The notes: generated by a model from the sequence alone, not told the origin. A stretch of 64,000 nucleotides of DNA from Corticium candelabrum (GCF_963422355.1 NC_085086.1:4248158-4312157); one strand, 5' to 3'; shown: positions 1 through 11,716, counted from the first letter of the stretch. A program made the numbers and translations.

Positions 1-398
<398 letters not shown>

Positions 399-402
<4 letters not shown>

Positions 403-1300
403 ACTAATTATATAACTCAGTTACTGTCATTCATGTCACCAACCATATAACAACCAATGCCTAGTTTGAAATATAATGCAAGTTGCCAAAATGCATATCC
501 AATGTATACACCTATAAGTGTCACAACACAATGACTGATACCATCAACTTAACTAAGTCATTAACTTAACTTAAATTAATTAACATAATTTAATTTAAAC
601 CAATGTGTTAGCTCTAAATATAGATTACCTCAATAATAGCTGTGTGACAACCAGCAGTGTTATCAATATGTCGTCGTCATCATCATCATATTCTATGCAT
701 TAGTAATTAGTATGTTGTTTACATTAAATGATCCGATTAGTAATGATTATTAGAGTACATTATTTTGTGTACGTGTTTATCCAACTAGATAATGCTTAGT
801 AAATATTGTGTACACACACATGTCATATGCTGTTATTTTAATTGTATACTACCCTATTAGAGTGTTTATCTGTTAATAAATCTTTTTAGTAACTTAGTAG
901 TTGTGAAATAGAATTAAATTACCTGAGTACTTTGCACTTTTCTGCATATTATTTAATTAATTGCACACAGGAAATAAATTTGCAATAAATAGTACATGAT
1001 TTGATGTACGCAGTGCATGCAACAGTGTCAATATTGACGCATAAATCGCACCCGAAAAGATTTTATAAAAAATAAAAATTTGCTTAACTGCGAAGAATAG
1101 TAATTATAAATGACTTTACCTGTCGTCTAATTTATTGAAGTTGATTTGTGTCGAGAAAACCACGTTCAGCAGACGACAAAAACTGAGGCCCCCTTTCAAT
1201 AAACGGCGCAGGTTACTACTCGAAAGGTGCGCAAGAAGACAGCACTTCGTTTATGTCAAAATCGCAGTTGCAAGATGTCCATTGACTGCCGAGCCTCGCG
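399..1300. other. Non-coding AT-rich stretch
   Basis: No supportable gene. It contains runs of TTAA/TTAATTAA-like sequence and a short CATCAT run near 676, and becomes less AT-rich toward the gap. Confidence 0.4.
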
Positions 1301-1500
1301 NNNNNNNNNNNNNNNNNNNNNNNNNNNNNNNNNNNNNNNNNNNNNNNNNNNNNNNNNNNNNNNNNNNNNNNNNNNNNNNNNNNNNNNNNNNNNNNNNNNN
1401 NNNNNNNNNNNNNNNNNNNNNNNNNNNNNNNNNNNNNNNNNNNNNNNNNNNNNNNNNNNNNNNNNNNNNNNNNNNNNNNNNNNNNNNNNNNNNNNNNNNN
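1301..1500. other. Assembly gap of 200 N
   Basis: Exactly 200 N characters, the usual size for a scaffold gap of unknown length. Open frames reported across it are not real evidence of coding. Confidence 0.99.
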
Positions 1501-2812
1501 GTTTTTAGGCCAGCAGATACAACTTTCTTCTCCTATCGCTTCTGCGATTCAACGGAGAGACATTTAGACTTTTGTTCCCTAGTCTCCATTTTAAGAGTTA
1601 GCTTTATCGCACTCGACCATCAGACTAAGAAATCACGGCAAACTCACGAATTCACCAATAAAATTTGGTTTAGATCTTTCGCAATTAGTATACTGTCGCC
1701 GCACTATCTAACACACAGTCGAACGTCCTTGAAATGTTGTACAAGCCGCCGTCGTAAAGAGAGATACCTGCGGAGGACAGAAGCGTGCCCCCTAAAATGG
1801 TGGCAAGTACGGGTACTACAGCGAACGCCTACTCCCCGCCTCCGCACGCACTATCTCTGTACGCGAAGTGATCAAGCTGAATCTAGCAAGTCGTGTTACC
1901 GTGTGACTACTCTCTACATTCATGCCCTAGATACAAGAAATCTTCGTCTGGTTTCCGTACGCTAGTGTTCGATATTGGAGAATGTCCGATAATTGTTAGA
2001 TGACTCTACTGAAAGTTCTTCTACCACTGAAGTAGAACAATTGCATTCAGGTATGTAAGTTACAGAGTCAAAATTGCTACGTTCAACATGTGACGGTACG
2101 TACGGGCCGTTCGCACCGTAAGGGTTCTAACAGTACTAGTAATTCTCTCTGTTACTCTCAGTCACACCGACCCTCCGTTACGGAACTTCTTCTCCCTCTT
2201 CCTCTTCTCCTCTCTCTCACTCTTCCTTCTTCTTGCTGACCGGCGAACTGTACTCTCCGAATGACTGCTTCCCAATAGATCTTATTAGCTCCTCCTCTTA
2301 ATCTTATTTATAGTATCGCAGCCCCTCCCAAACTCCATATCTAGAGACGTGACACGTGTATTTTATTTATTAGCAGTCAGAATGACGCTCAAATACGCTA
2401 GATTAAGAACGAGCAGCTTCTGAAATATGTAGACTACACACCAGTCTGACATGGCCCATATCCTATTCAAATTTGATCACCGTACCTAGATATACATGAG
2501 TAAAGTATTCAGTCATGCATTCATAAATTGTAAGACTTGTGCGTCGACTCTGTAAGGCATTCCTTGAGTTTGTGAAATCCCAGAGTTTGATACTACAGTC
2601 CTGATTATATATGGCAATATGTTATTGGTCTAATATACAATTCAGAAAATTTATTTTTGTTGCGAACATCCAAATTACTTCTTTAATTTTCAAGTGATTG
2701 ATGTTAGTTTCTACCGTTCAACCACCAGTCACAGTCACAAACAAAAATTCATGAAATTAATGAGTTTTTCATACATCCCCTTTGGATGTCTAACAATTAA
2801 GTAGCGTACTCT
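1501..2812. other. Non-coding or unresolved stretch
   Basis: GC-richer just after the gap, with a pyrimidine-rich tract at about 2180-2235. Open frames lack recognisable domains or splice context, so I call no gene. The part nearest 2813 resembles the 3' flank of gene A in reverse orientation: a short ACATCC...GGATGT motif occurs just after the stop in both. Confidence 0.35.
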
Positions 2813-3225
2813 CTAGTTAATAATTTGGTACATTTTTATAGGCAGTTGAATCGTCTTTGAAGTGGAATTCACGTTGACACCATTTCTGTAGTTTCTCTCG
2901 TTAACTAACTTTGGACAAAGACAGTTAACATCTGTGTCCACCTTTTTTCTTTATAGACAGAGCAAGGGAGCTTCCAGGTTTTAGCCATTTGGGTGCACCA
3001 TTTTGCTTTTCACAAATGTCGGATACTTTGACTTCATAAGCGACTTTTAGGCCATTATTCGATTTTGACGATTTTATACAAACCACGATAATTATTAGAG
3101 ATTCTGTAAATTTGAGCATGCGGCAAAACCGAGAGTAATTTAAATATCTTTAACTGCGTCATTGTTGTTGTTTGCTTCTTTTTTTTCTCGTTACCCTCGA
3201 CAGACATTAATTCACAGTCTTTACA
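2813..3225 (-). pseudogene. Relic of NTR-domain C-terminus (paralogue of gene A)
   Basis: Read on the minus strand, 3119 to 2925 encodes a peptide closely matching residues of the NTR domain at 21273-21559, for example YEVKVSDIC and the following W-L-K. An extra A in an A6 run near 2946 shifts the frame. In the shifted frame the match continues through N-C-L-C-P to S-T-S-K-T-I-Q-L-P and a stop at 2813-2815. Upstream, at about 3133-3225, a second stretch matches the short first NTR exon (K-K-x-A...N-D-A), separated from the main part by an AG-bounded spacer at the same place as the gene A intron. The conserved intron position implies a genomic duplication rather than a retrocopy. No Kunitz exons were recognised further upstream. 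A base-calling error in the A run could mimic the frameshift. Confidence 0.7.
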
Positions 3226-3744
3226 CTGTAGTCATAGCTAGATTTAACTATAATCAGACATGGTTTGACTAATAGGTGACTTACATTTATTAATTCCAGC
3301 ACTGATATTGTTTGGCAAAGTGATTTTCATTACCATAACATCCTTTACACTGAAACTTTGACACTGCTGAGAAGAAGAGTCGTACATCCGTCTAGTCCTA
3401 TTTTGGAAATTGCATTTTCCAGCGTCAAACGGCAGTTTACAGACGTCACTATAGTGGGGATGGCACTACATCTGGGATTGCACTCAGTGTATACAGTGCA
3501 GGATCTATCTTTCTCTATAGCTATACTTCATGGTTATCTATTGTGTTTTTACTCAAAATCGTTTGGGATAAAATAGCTTAGCTGAGACAGAATTAAAGTA
3601 CGACTTTTGATCTACCCTTTGACCGTTCCTTGAAAGGTTTGTCTAGTCATATAATTAGAGGTCGTACCTGATTTTACGTTCCTTTACTTAGCCGGCTGTT
3701 CTGTAGATGCTACCGTTAATTAACAATAGAAGACGATACCAAAG
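3226..3744. other. Flank of the Kolobok element, no gene seen
   Basis: No supportable coding region. The sequence ends at the TTAA target duplication (3745-3748) of the adjacent transposon. Confidence 0.4.
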
Positions 3745-3748
3745 TTAA

Positions 3749-3955
3749 AGGGGAACTCCCATGAAAATAGAAGTAACGTTCTCATGATAGTACTAAGTGG
3801 CCTGATTCTATTGGTACCTTTCTTTCTTAATAGAACTCTTTCTGAACGGAGAAATTGAGCTTCCAACGTGGGGGCGTAACCCTATGGTAGTCGCCATTTT
3901 GAGATGATGACGTACGAATATCTTACCGATTGCGCATGTGTTGTCATCAGAGTAT
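3749..3955 (+). repeat. Left terminal inverted repeat of Kolobok element
   Basis: Pairs with 9803-10007 in reverse orientation. The match begins at the first base after TTAA and fades after the shared ATATCTTAC motif. Confidence 0.92.
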
Positions 3956-4513
3956 ATGGCGTAGCTTCCGTACAGTTTTGAGCCCGAATGTGATGACGCT
4001 GAGAGCAGTTCGAGTTCGGGAAACTCTCATGAAATTGATTCGGACACAGAGGACGAAATCCCCGAGCGCTTGGTCAACTCAGACTGGTGCACATGCGGTC
4101 AGTGTGTTGTCATGCCCACTGCCTTTGCTGCCAAGAGTTTGACGCGCTAAGTTAGAGACTCTGTGGTTTACGGTGTGTGGTAGAACACGCAACTTTTGAG
4201 CTTGTCTGCCTCAACTACGACGTTCTGCACACTGCTGTGTCCGCAGTGGTAGATGTCACTGAAGATTCCTTCACAGAACCTCTGAATCACAGGTTTCTTG
4301 ACACAAGTGCGTACGGTATTGCCATTTTGTTTATTGTCTTTCACTTTACAGGCTTTTGAGGTCGACAGCATACAGGCAGTTCACACATTGGGCTCCTACG
4401 AGACTGGGCAGGCGTGCTAAAATGGTCATACCATCATGTGTAGTTTTGCTATTAGAAGACCTTTCCCAGAAGAAGGCGAAGTGTACGTGGGGTTTAGGGA
4501 GCATCATGATTAG
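3956..4513 (+). pseudogene. Kolobok accessory ORF with P2X7-tail-like zinc motif, broken
   Basis: From the ATG at 3956 the frame has a stop at codon 3, then continues with an acidic/serine-rich stretch and W-C-T-C-G-Q-C-V-V-M-P-T. A frame change gives C-L-C-C-Q-E-F. A 59-bp GT-AG intron at 4293-4351 follows. The next exon reads Y-R-Q-F-T-H-W and V-I-P-S-C-V-V, and another one-base shift leads to V-Y-V-G-F-R-E and a stop at 4511-4513. The order WCxCGxC, CLCCxE, YRQFxxW, VIPSCVV, GF is the pattern of the intracellular P2X7 C-terminal-like domain that is common in invertebrate genomes. Here it sits inside the Kolobok TIRs and converges with the transposase, so it is probably the element's second gene. 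At least one stop and two frameshifts make it non-functional. Confidence 0.68.
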
Positions 4514-5166
4514 ACATGATTTTGACAATAATGCTTGTAACTACCTAATTCTAAGAATCTGTGTCAACTAATGTCCCATCTTATACATGCTATAGCGTTT
4601 ATATGCCATAGTTGTATGTTCTATGTAAATCTTGTTTTACGAGCACTAACAACAGTTTCCTTGAGTGGTCTTTCACAGGTGGCAATGTTGGCTGGTAAAA
4701 TCACTGGAGGTTGTCTGGCTTTGTGTTTTCGAAGAGGTTGTGAATTCAGCTGTCGTTTATTTAAAACTGCTTTAAGGATTCCTTGCAGATAGCCGTAGCT
4801 CTTTGATTCAGTGATGGGCTTTGCAACCCAGATCTTGGTAGGTTTGGGAAAAACCACCTTGTATCTCACTTCTCCACTGCTAGTGGTAGCTTGCCTGTGT
4901 TGTGGTTATGATCAAGTGCAGCCAGCTGTGTTCTTGCAAGCATCCCCTTGTAGCTGAAATGTTGCCTCTTAGGACAATATTTAGTGAGAAGAGCATGGTA
5001 AACTTCCAAATTACCAGTGTGGCTGAAGTCCGTTAGCTTGTCAAGGTCTTTCAAAAGCTTCTTGTTTAGGACTACCGACTTCAGTGCATCATGTGCAGGA
5101 GAACATTTCCTTAACCACTGCTTTCGTTGCCTCTCTTCAAGTGACAATTCGTTGTGTTCACACTTG

Positions 5167-7798
5167 CAAGGGCGTAGACACCGGGGGGGCTTTGGGGGCT
5201 CAAGCCCCCCCAGAATTTGAGACTTGTATTTCAAATCTTTGATACATTAAGGGATAGGCAGTACGCGTACAACACAACACTACATTTACTAATTCAAAAG
5301 AGTTTAATCAAAGTGTCCGAATAGTCGTCTTCTGCTTTCATTACGTGTAACAAACTCATTCGCAACACCTTTTATTGGTAATGCATCAGTTTTGTCCTTA
5401 TGGATATGGAGTATCATAGACCAGTTGAGACGACATTCACTTATTGTAGAACGTAGCCATGTCTTGAGTCTACGAAGAGCACTAAAACTTCTTTCACTTG
5501 TGGCGTTTGTTGCCGGCATTACCAGAATGAGCTTGACTACTTTGATGACTTCAGAAAAAAACTGTCTTTCTGCACTGCTTAAGGATTTGAGGTATACGAC
5601 CAGAGACCGTACATCCGTCAGTGGCTGTTCAGTACCTGCATGAAGAAGAGTGAGCTGTGTTTGAAGTCGGTCTGGGTGACTGAAATCATCACCATAAAAA
5701 TTGACAATCTCTTTCAGTGCTTCCGATTGCTGGGGTTGCTGAAGAGAAGTTACAACTGTCTCTAATTTCTGTAACATGTTGAATCCTTTCTGATGAAATC
5801 TATCTTTGACTGCTGCTAAAATCAAGTCAATGGCCTCAAAGTAAGCCCTTCGATAGATCTCCTTCACTTCTACTGGATGTACTGTTGCACCTTCTCCTAC
5901 CTCGAATTGTCTTGGAACTTTCCTACGTCGTGGAAGGGTAGGGGATGGCACTTGAAGTGACAATCTTTTGCGTTCAACGTACTTCCAAAATATATCAAAG
6001 CACTCATCAGATCTCATTGACTGGATAGTTGTTGTTGTAGTACTGACTAGCTTTTGGCCTTCGCATGCTGAAATAGTAGAACTCTGTAAGGATCGGGACA
6101 GGTTGTCCACTATGTTCAGCAGCTTTCTTCCAAGTTCAACACCATAAACGAAGTCAAATGTGTCCATCTGCAAAGCGATTCCTCCAATTCTAGCTCTCAT
6201 CTCAGTATCCTTTGTGGCTTCTTTTGCCACATCCCAAGTCATCTGAAGTGTAGTGTAGTTTTCAGATATTGACGTTAATGCCTCAGCCCTGACCGTCCAT
6301 CGTGTAGGACAAAGAATCCGTAGTCCTGGAGAGCCAGCAGTGACAACATCTTTAAACTTCTTGAAGATGCTTTCACGTTCGGGTGATTTTTTTATCAACT
6401 TAGTAATTTCATGTACGGTCTCCAGAGCACTTCGCATGACCTTGATACCTTTCAACACATCCTGAGTCGCTAGGTTTAATGCATGACCATAGCAGTGTGT
6501 GTACAACGCACGGGGCTCTAGATCATTTAGTCTTTTTGCAACGCCTGACTTCGCTCCTGCCATGTTACTAGCGCCGTCGTAGCACTGGCCTCGGCAATGG
6601 TCAATCCTTAGATTCATGCGTAACAGGATATCTTGAACTGTTGCTAGTATAGAGTCAGCAGAAGTTGAGTCTAAGCTATACAGCCCTATTACTTCCTCAT
6701 GGACTTCCAGATCATCATCTACGTATCGAAGACAGAAGACCATTTGTTCAGTATTGGACAAATCTGTAGTTTCATCTACCATGATAGTGTACCACTTTCC
6801 CGATACCTTCCTAACAACATCTCTCAGAATCATTAATGCCATGATACTGAGAATTTCATTTTGTATACAGGGGCTTGTGAACTTGGCCTGGCATTTGTCT
6901 AACCATTTCCAGAGCCTCGGATTGTCTTCAGCACGCATAATGAGGAGTTGCATTAAGTTGGAATCCCTTTCAAGAGCGACACTACCTTCAGGTTTAGACC
7001 GACCACGCATGGCGAGACCTTGCCGAGCAAGGTATCGAATGCAACTAATAATTATCTGTAACATATTCCTATTCTCAACCATTTCTTCTGCATAACCTTT
7101 CCCTAGCATTTGCCCAACATTCTGTTCCTTGCCAACCACCATATCCATAGCATCACGATGAAAGACTGATTTCTGATGTTTTTCAAATTTAGTGAGTGCT
7201 TTCTTCCAGTCTGTAAAGCCAGTTCTCACGAATTTATCGTCCAAGTTCCCAGCGCGCAGAGCAACTGAGCCTAAGTCCTTCTTCTCCGCCACCTGGCAGT
7301 AGAAGCAGAAGACTTTGTCATCTGCTTCTTGATAATGCAACCACGGGTATCTTCTATACCAAGAAGAACAGAATGCTCGCTGCTGCTTAGCAAATGTGCG
7401 ATATGGGAAGGACAGCAAGGGTTGGTGAGGACTCCAAGGCATCAAGGTGGGCTGAGGCTGGGCGCCAGCAACCGGTCTTGTCTCGGAGGCATCAGTTGCG
7501 TCGGGCTGGTGAGAGTGGTGGCCGCTTTCAGAACTTGTAGAGGCTGGTCCAGCCACGTTGCTAGTTTGGGCGTGCTCTTGGGCGTCTTCTTCACCTGAGA
7601 CATTGCTTTCATGGTCAATGCCAGTGGGATAGTTAGTTACACTTCCATCCGGTTGTTGCGCTTTCCGCAGCCACGCTATCAGAGACATTGTGATACGGAT
7701 GCAGTCGGGTGATGAACGTGCACTGGGCGCATGCGCAAAAGCACAATTAGGCCTCTTGGTTAAGCCCCCCCAGTTTTAGAATTGTGTCTACGCCCCTG
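5167..7798. mobile_element. hAT element (hAT-1) inserted in Kolobok transposase gene
   Basis: The ends read CAAGGGCGTAGACAC (left) and the reverse complement of CAGGGGCGTAGACAC (right), with C/G-rich subterminal repeats (AAGCCCCCCCAG) in direct orientation on the plus strand near both ends. It is flanked by ACTTG at 5162-5166 and 7799-7803, a 5-bp target duplication. The duplication is confirmed by the Kolobok reading frame, which rejoins perfectly when the element and one copy are removed. It contains a single long transposase ORF. An 8-bp duplication, usual for many hATs, is not present. Confidence 0.9.
5304..7688 (-). CDS. hAT transposase, ZMYM1/TTF-finger type, intact ORF
   Basis: This 794-residue ORF has no internal stop. 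The N-terminal ~80 residues are low-complexity (SSESGHHSH region). A TTF-type zinc finger follows at about 90-135 (FPYRTF ... F-C-S-S-W ... YPWLHYQ ... FCFYC). A DUF4371-like RNase-H fold follows with MVDETTD, then CYDGASNMAG and HCYGHALNLA. The C-terminal hAT dimerisation block has ATSERSFSALRRLK. The D, D and E in these three motifs are the expected catalytic residues. The protein cuts and joins the element's ends in the nucleus. An open frame inside a decayed host element suggests a younger insertion than the Kolobok copy. Expression and activity cannot be judged from sequence. Confidence 0.9.
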   Translation of the reverse strand: MSLIAWLRKAQQPDGSVTNYPTGIDHESNVSGEEDAQEHAQTSNVAGPASTSSESGHHSHQPDATDASETRPVAGAQPQPTLMPWSPHQPLLSFPYRTFAKQQRAFCSSWYRRYPWLHYQEADDKVFCFYCQVAEKKDLGSVALRAGNLDDKFVRTGFTDWKKALTKFEKHQKSVFHRDAMDMVVGKEQNVGQMLGKGYAEEMVENRNMLQIIISCIRYLARQGLAMRGRSKPEGSVALERDSNLMQLLIMRAEDNPRLWKWLDKCQAKFTSPCIQNEILSIMALMILRDVVRKVSGKWYTIMVDETTDLSNTEQMVFCLRYVDDDLEVHEEVIGLYSLDSTSADSILATVQDILLRMNLRIDHCRGQCYDGASNMAGAKSGVAKRLNDLEPRALYTHCYGHALNLATQDVLKGIKVMRSALETVHEITKLIKKSPERESIFKKFKDVVTAGSPGLRILCPTRWTVRAEALTSISENYTTLQMTWDVAKEATKDTEMRARIGGIALQMDTFDFVYGVELGRKLLNIVDNLSRSLQSSTISACEGQKLVSTTTTTIQSMRSDECFDIFWKYVERKRLSLQVPSPTLPRRRKVPRQFEVGEGATVHPVEVKEIYRRAYFEAIDLILAAVKDRFHQKGFNMLQKLETVVTSLQQPQQSEALKEIVNFYGDDFSHPDRLQTQLTLLHAGTEQPLTDVRSLVVYLKSLSSAERQFFSEVIKVVKLILVMPATNATSERSFSALRRLKTWLRSTISECRLNWSMILHIHKDKTDALPIKGVANEFVTRNESRRRLFGHFD

Positions 7799-9802
7799 AC
7801 TTGCCAAAAGATGTAGCATTCTCCCATGAATGGACATTGATTGTATGGTAAATAATAGAAATCCATTTCTCTCTTAGATTTTCAGCCTGTCTATTACATG
7901 ATTTTGATGACCACCACAAGTGATTTGCCACAGATCTTATCCATGGAAGAAGGTTACTACAGCCCTTTGCCTTACCCAGTTGGGTTAACTTTTTGATAAC
8001 ACTTTTTGAAACGTGCCAAACATCATACTGATGATCTATATCAGGGAACTGCTTTTTCATGACAGACGTTATCTGCAGGTGTCTATCAGTAGCAATTTGA
8101 GCCACAGTTAATCCTTTAGTTACTAGCTCATTGACTGATCGTAGAAACCCCTCTTTTTCCATCCCAACAGAATTGGAAACTTCGCTGACCTGCACCAACT
8201 GAAAATCAACAATAAGCCCTGTATCTTGCTCCACTAGAGTATATGTACAATATTTAGCGGAATATCCAGGGCTGTCACATCGTCCATCTCCCAGTAGGTG
8301 TAAAGGGTTGTCTTTGAAGTTTTCTAGTATAGATTCCTGGTGACTTTTCCACGTTTCATTAACCACAGGACACAGGTATTCATCTTGCAATCGATAAAAT
8401 GATGATTCCGAGATGAATTGCAATTTTATGATTTGAGCAAAGTGGCTGAATTTGCTGAATGTTCCTCCTGACAACAGAATCCCTGCTGCGGTTATAAGAT
8501 TTCCGGCAGGTAGACCAGCAACAAGTGGTTGGGACTGCCAGTTTACATTATGCCCTTTTGAGCACTCCATTTTTACTACTAACATTGTTCCACTTGTTGA
8601 TTCTGATTGGCTGACTACAGAAGAGCCACATGTTGGGCAGAATCGGAACAGTTCACTCAAGGAATTTCTGAAAACAATGAATTTTTGGTCCTCTTGACCA
8701 CCCATTTCGATATCCGAATCTTGTGAAGTACAAGATGTGTCAAAGACGCAGTATTTCTCTGTTTCACTGTCTGTATTAGGAGAATGTGCCTCTTCATCAG
8801 ACTCTGTGGACTGACAACTGTCAGTTACTGGTGTTACTAACCATGGGGCAATTTGTGGTGGCTGAAGTTGACTAGAATGCATGTCCTCGGGAATTGGTGA
8901 AGATTCTCTCACACAGTATAAATGTTCCTTTGTTTCAGCCAGGTCTCTAAGATCGTATTGCGTTGAAGCATCACAAAATTCACGTGCTTTGGTTCTAGGA
9001 GAATTGTTTTCTTTGTCGATTACTTGGTGGTGCTCATAATCATCATCAGAGTCAGGCACTCTAGCAACCTTAGCATGTTGTTTCATTACTTCAGTAAGGG
9101 CCTACATCAACAGGGTCTGCTGTAAGTGACAGGTTGATTGAAACAGACAGTAAATAGTAACCTGATTGTGTCTTCGTTTCTGTCCTGTTGATCGTTGTTT
9201 TCGTTTGGAGGTGAAAGTGAAAATTGTTGGGACAGCATCTGGCTTGAGGTGAATTCGTGGTTTTGTTCCCAGTAATTCTGCTTGCAAATCTCGTTGAAAA
9301 CAGTCCGGTTCGAAGTGTTCACTGCAGACAAAGCTACTACGTCTAACAGGAGGATTCTGTAATCGAAGCTTTGTCAGCCATTGTTTCAGCAGAGGCTTGT
9401 TCCTAAGAGGTAAGTGATGAAAGCGCACACCACGTTTGCGATCTCCGTCCTTGTTGTTGCAACCGAACGCAATACAGTAAACCATTCTTTGTAATGTAAT
9501 GGACAACTCACAAGTCAACGGCAGTAGACTAGCTGCAATATTACTTCTACGTAGTGAAATTATAGTCTCTACTCGCACATTACAACATGCCCTATTCAGT
9601 CAGCGTGACCGTATCAGGTCGTTTTCAGTCACGGCATTTGTTCCGCCTAGTCAACCTTGTACGCGTATGGCCTGAGGTAATAGTAAATGACATTACCACG
9701 CATCGTAGACGGCTCACACCCAAGGACGTTCTTAGTGAGCATCCAAGATACTGTGTTATTAGATGCTACATCCTTTCAAATTCTGACTGACCCTCGATAT
9801 AT

Positions 9803-10007
9803 CCTCGCTACACAGAGCAACATACGCGAGTAAGATATTGCTACGTCATCATTTCAAAATGGCGACTGCCATAAGGTTACGCCCCCATGTTCGAAGCTCA
9901 ATTTCTCCGTTCAGAAAGAGTTGTATTAAGAAAGAAAGGTACCAATAGAGTCAGGGCACTTAGTACTATCGTGAGAACGTTACTTGTAATTTCGTGGGAG
10001 TTCCCCT
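9803..10007 (-). repeat. Right terminal inverted repeat of Kolobok element
   Basis: Reverse complement of 3749-3955 with scattered mismatches; ends ...GGGAGTTCCCCT directly before the TTAA at 10008-10011. Confidence 0.92.
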
Positions 10008-10011
10008 TTAA

Positions 10012-11594
10012 GTTACGATTCACTTTCTCTGTTTCCCGGACTATCTGGCGACAACCTGACGGTGCTCATTTCCGGAAGTTTTGTTCTATGTATTTTTAAT
10101 CATTAATGGCTAACAAATAATTTAGCATTATATCTGCTAAGATAACGTTCGTCCTTGTTTCTGTAACGTGTGATAAAGAGTGAGAAGACATCGACAGTGC
10201 TTTTCTCCAGGAACGGTACCATCAAGAAGAGGATTTGCGGATCACCGGAAAGGGCGGATACAGGATGTAACTGTTATCGGTGTGAAGTTTGACAAGTTTG
10301 TTGTACCTCTTTACGAGTCGAACTATCTTATTTCGCGTAACGGAAACTCTTAATTAATTATATTCTCGCACGCAACAACACCAATGTCTCCACTTCCTCA
10401 CGTGCATATGAGAGGTATCAGTTCCATGTTCGTATGACCCGAAATCCGAAGGTCTGGAAATTTTCACACACTGCACACAATAATGATCTATTGTTGGGCA
10501 GTATACTCAATTTACATACAATATTTTCCCGGGTAACGAGTCGACTGTGGGTTGTCGGGTCTCTTTGCGCGGATGTCGGTTTGAGGGATTGCGGTTACAC
10601 TTCGATCTTCATAGTCCCATTGCTGCGACGACTATTTCTCGTTAGCTTTTTGTTGACCAAAAGTCGGTAGAGCGGCTAGCTACAGACTATTCACACTAGA
10701 CTCCAAAGCGCATTTAATTAATTAATGCGCATCGAATGTGCACTATTGACCCGTATTGACGTTTTTACATTAGAGTGCGCATTGTCTGTCAAGCCATATT
10801 CAACGCTCAAACCACATGCGGAGGTGGTTTGAAGGTGGCTTCGAGGAGTGTTGGCGGTTGCACGTGACTACCCACGCAACTCTTCCGGCGATGTGGGTTG
10901 AACTGCGCGTTGAATACGCATAGACACCATTACATCTTTTTGTCTCCTGAAGAGATGCATTTATACAAAGCAGACGCCTTCTGAGTAACAAGCGACAATT
11001 CTAGCGCCTGCTACTTAAAACAATCTACAGACATCTAGATTTTTAAGCAAGAACCGCGACGCCCGACGATGCCTTCTAGTAGGTCATTTACGTCCCAGCT
11101 TGTTGTAGTGCAATGCACTGATGTAATATTCACCAGATTCGTGCCGCTGGCTGGTGCTAACTGACGTAGCAGGATGTAGCGGTATGACACTACATGTATT
11201 TACACGTAATTAGTCAAAGACGTGGAAACGCAAGAGTGATGTCATGCGTGTAACCAGAATACAATGAAAACCACTGACAAAGAAACAGATGAGCGCAACC
11301 TCAATTTAGTTCCCAGTAGTTTGACCGTTTTTTTGGAAAAGCTACCGAGCTTAGTACTAACGTTTATAAATCTGTTACTACTTTTCACACGTTTTAGCAA
11401 TTTTAACTGTAGTGCATGTGTCTCTGCCAGCTGTTGTTACAGATCTACAGCCGCTATACAGAGTCACCTTACCGGAAACGGAAGTAACGACCCACGTTAT
11501 CAACGCGCAGGAGTGATTCTTCTCTGAATACACAGAGGTGCACAACGCTGCTTGTCGCTCTGTTGAGAAGATACAGCTGCAGGTCTCGGGTAAA

Positions 11595-11596
<2 letters not shown>
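10012..11596. other. Non-coding stretch
   Basis: No ORF with recognisable domains. It contains a near-palindrome at 10709-10731 (GCGCATT and AATGCGC arms around an ATTAATTA core). No RNA gene was recognised. Confidence 0.35.
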
Positions 11597-11658
<62 letters not shown>

Positions 11659-11674
11659 CGTGCGTGTGTGTGTG
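11597..11674. repeat. (TG)n microsatellite
   Basis: About 78 bp of TG with three CG-containing units near the right end. Confidence 0.95.
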
Positions 11675-11716
11675 TTCAAATGTTGTCTGCCGATGATGTG
11701 ACTAGTCATTAGTTTA

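Larger units (their letters stand above)
4621..9485 (-). pseudogene. Kolobok THAP-domain transposase, interrupted by hAT and frameshifted
   Basis: The ATG at 9485-9483 begins MVYCIAFGCNNK, a THAP zinc finger (C-x4-C ... VCSEHF, C-x2-H). A 60-bp intron (9161-9102) joins ...RRHNQ to ALTEVMKQHAK in frame. The body carries the C-P-T-C-G zinc motif and transposase blocks GDGRCDSPG, IATDRH and HQYDVWHVSK, whose acidic residues are the likely DDE catalytic set. At 7803 the frame runs into an inserted hAT. On its other side (5166 downwards) the protein resumes exactly in frame (...SFG-K-CEHNEL) once one copy of the 5-bp duplication is removed. A one-base shift near 4866 moves the last part (RYKVVFPKPTK...) to another frame, which ends at 4621. 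The gene is dead in this copy but recognisable over its whole length. Confidence 0.85.
3749..10007. mobile_element. Kolobok-type DNA transposon with long TIRs and TTAA target duplication
   Basis: The two ends are inverted repeats of about 205 bp (3749-3955 and 9803-10007), both starting AGGGGAACTCCC and about 90% identical by eye. They are flanked by TTAA at 3745-3748 and 10008-10011. TTAA duplication plus a THAP-domain transposase is the hallmark of the Kolobok superfamily. The element carries a minus-strand transposase gene (9485 to 4621) and a plus-strand ORF (3956-4513) resembling the cysteine-rich P2X7 tail domain. An hAT element at 5167-7798 interrupts the transposase gene, so about 3.6 kb belongs to Kolobok itself. 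Both Kolobok genes contain frameshifts or stops, so this copy is not autonomous. Confidence 0.9.

Noticed and set aside
1135-1965. 276-codon open frame across the N gap
   Set aside because: More than a quarter of it is unknown sequence, the flanks have no recognisable domain, and the gap length is arbitrary.
10709-10731. Palindrome around TTAATTAATTAA as a regulatory site
   Set aside because: TTAATTAA-rich runs recur throughout the window, so a single palindrome is weak evidence for function.
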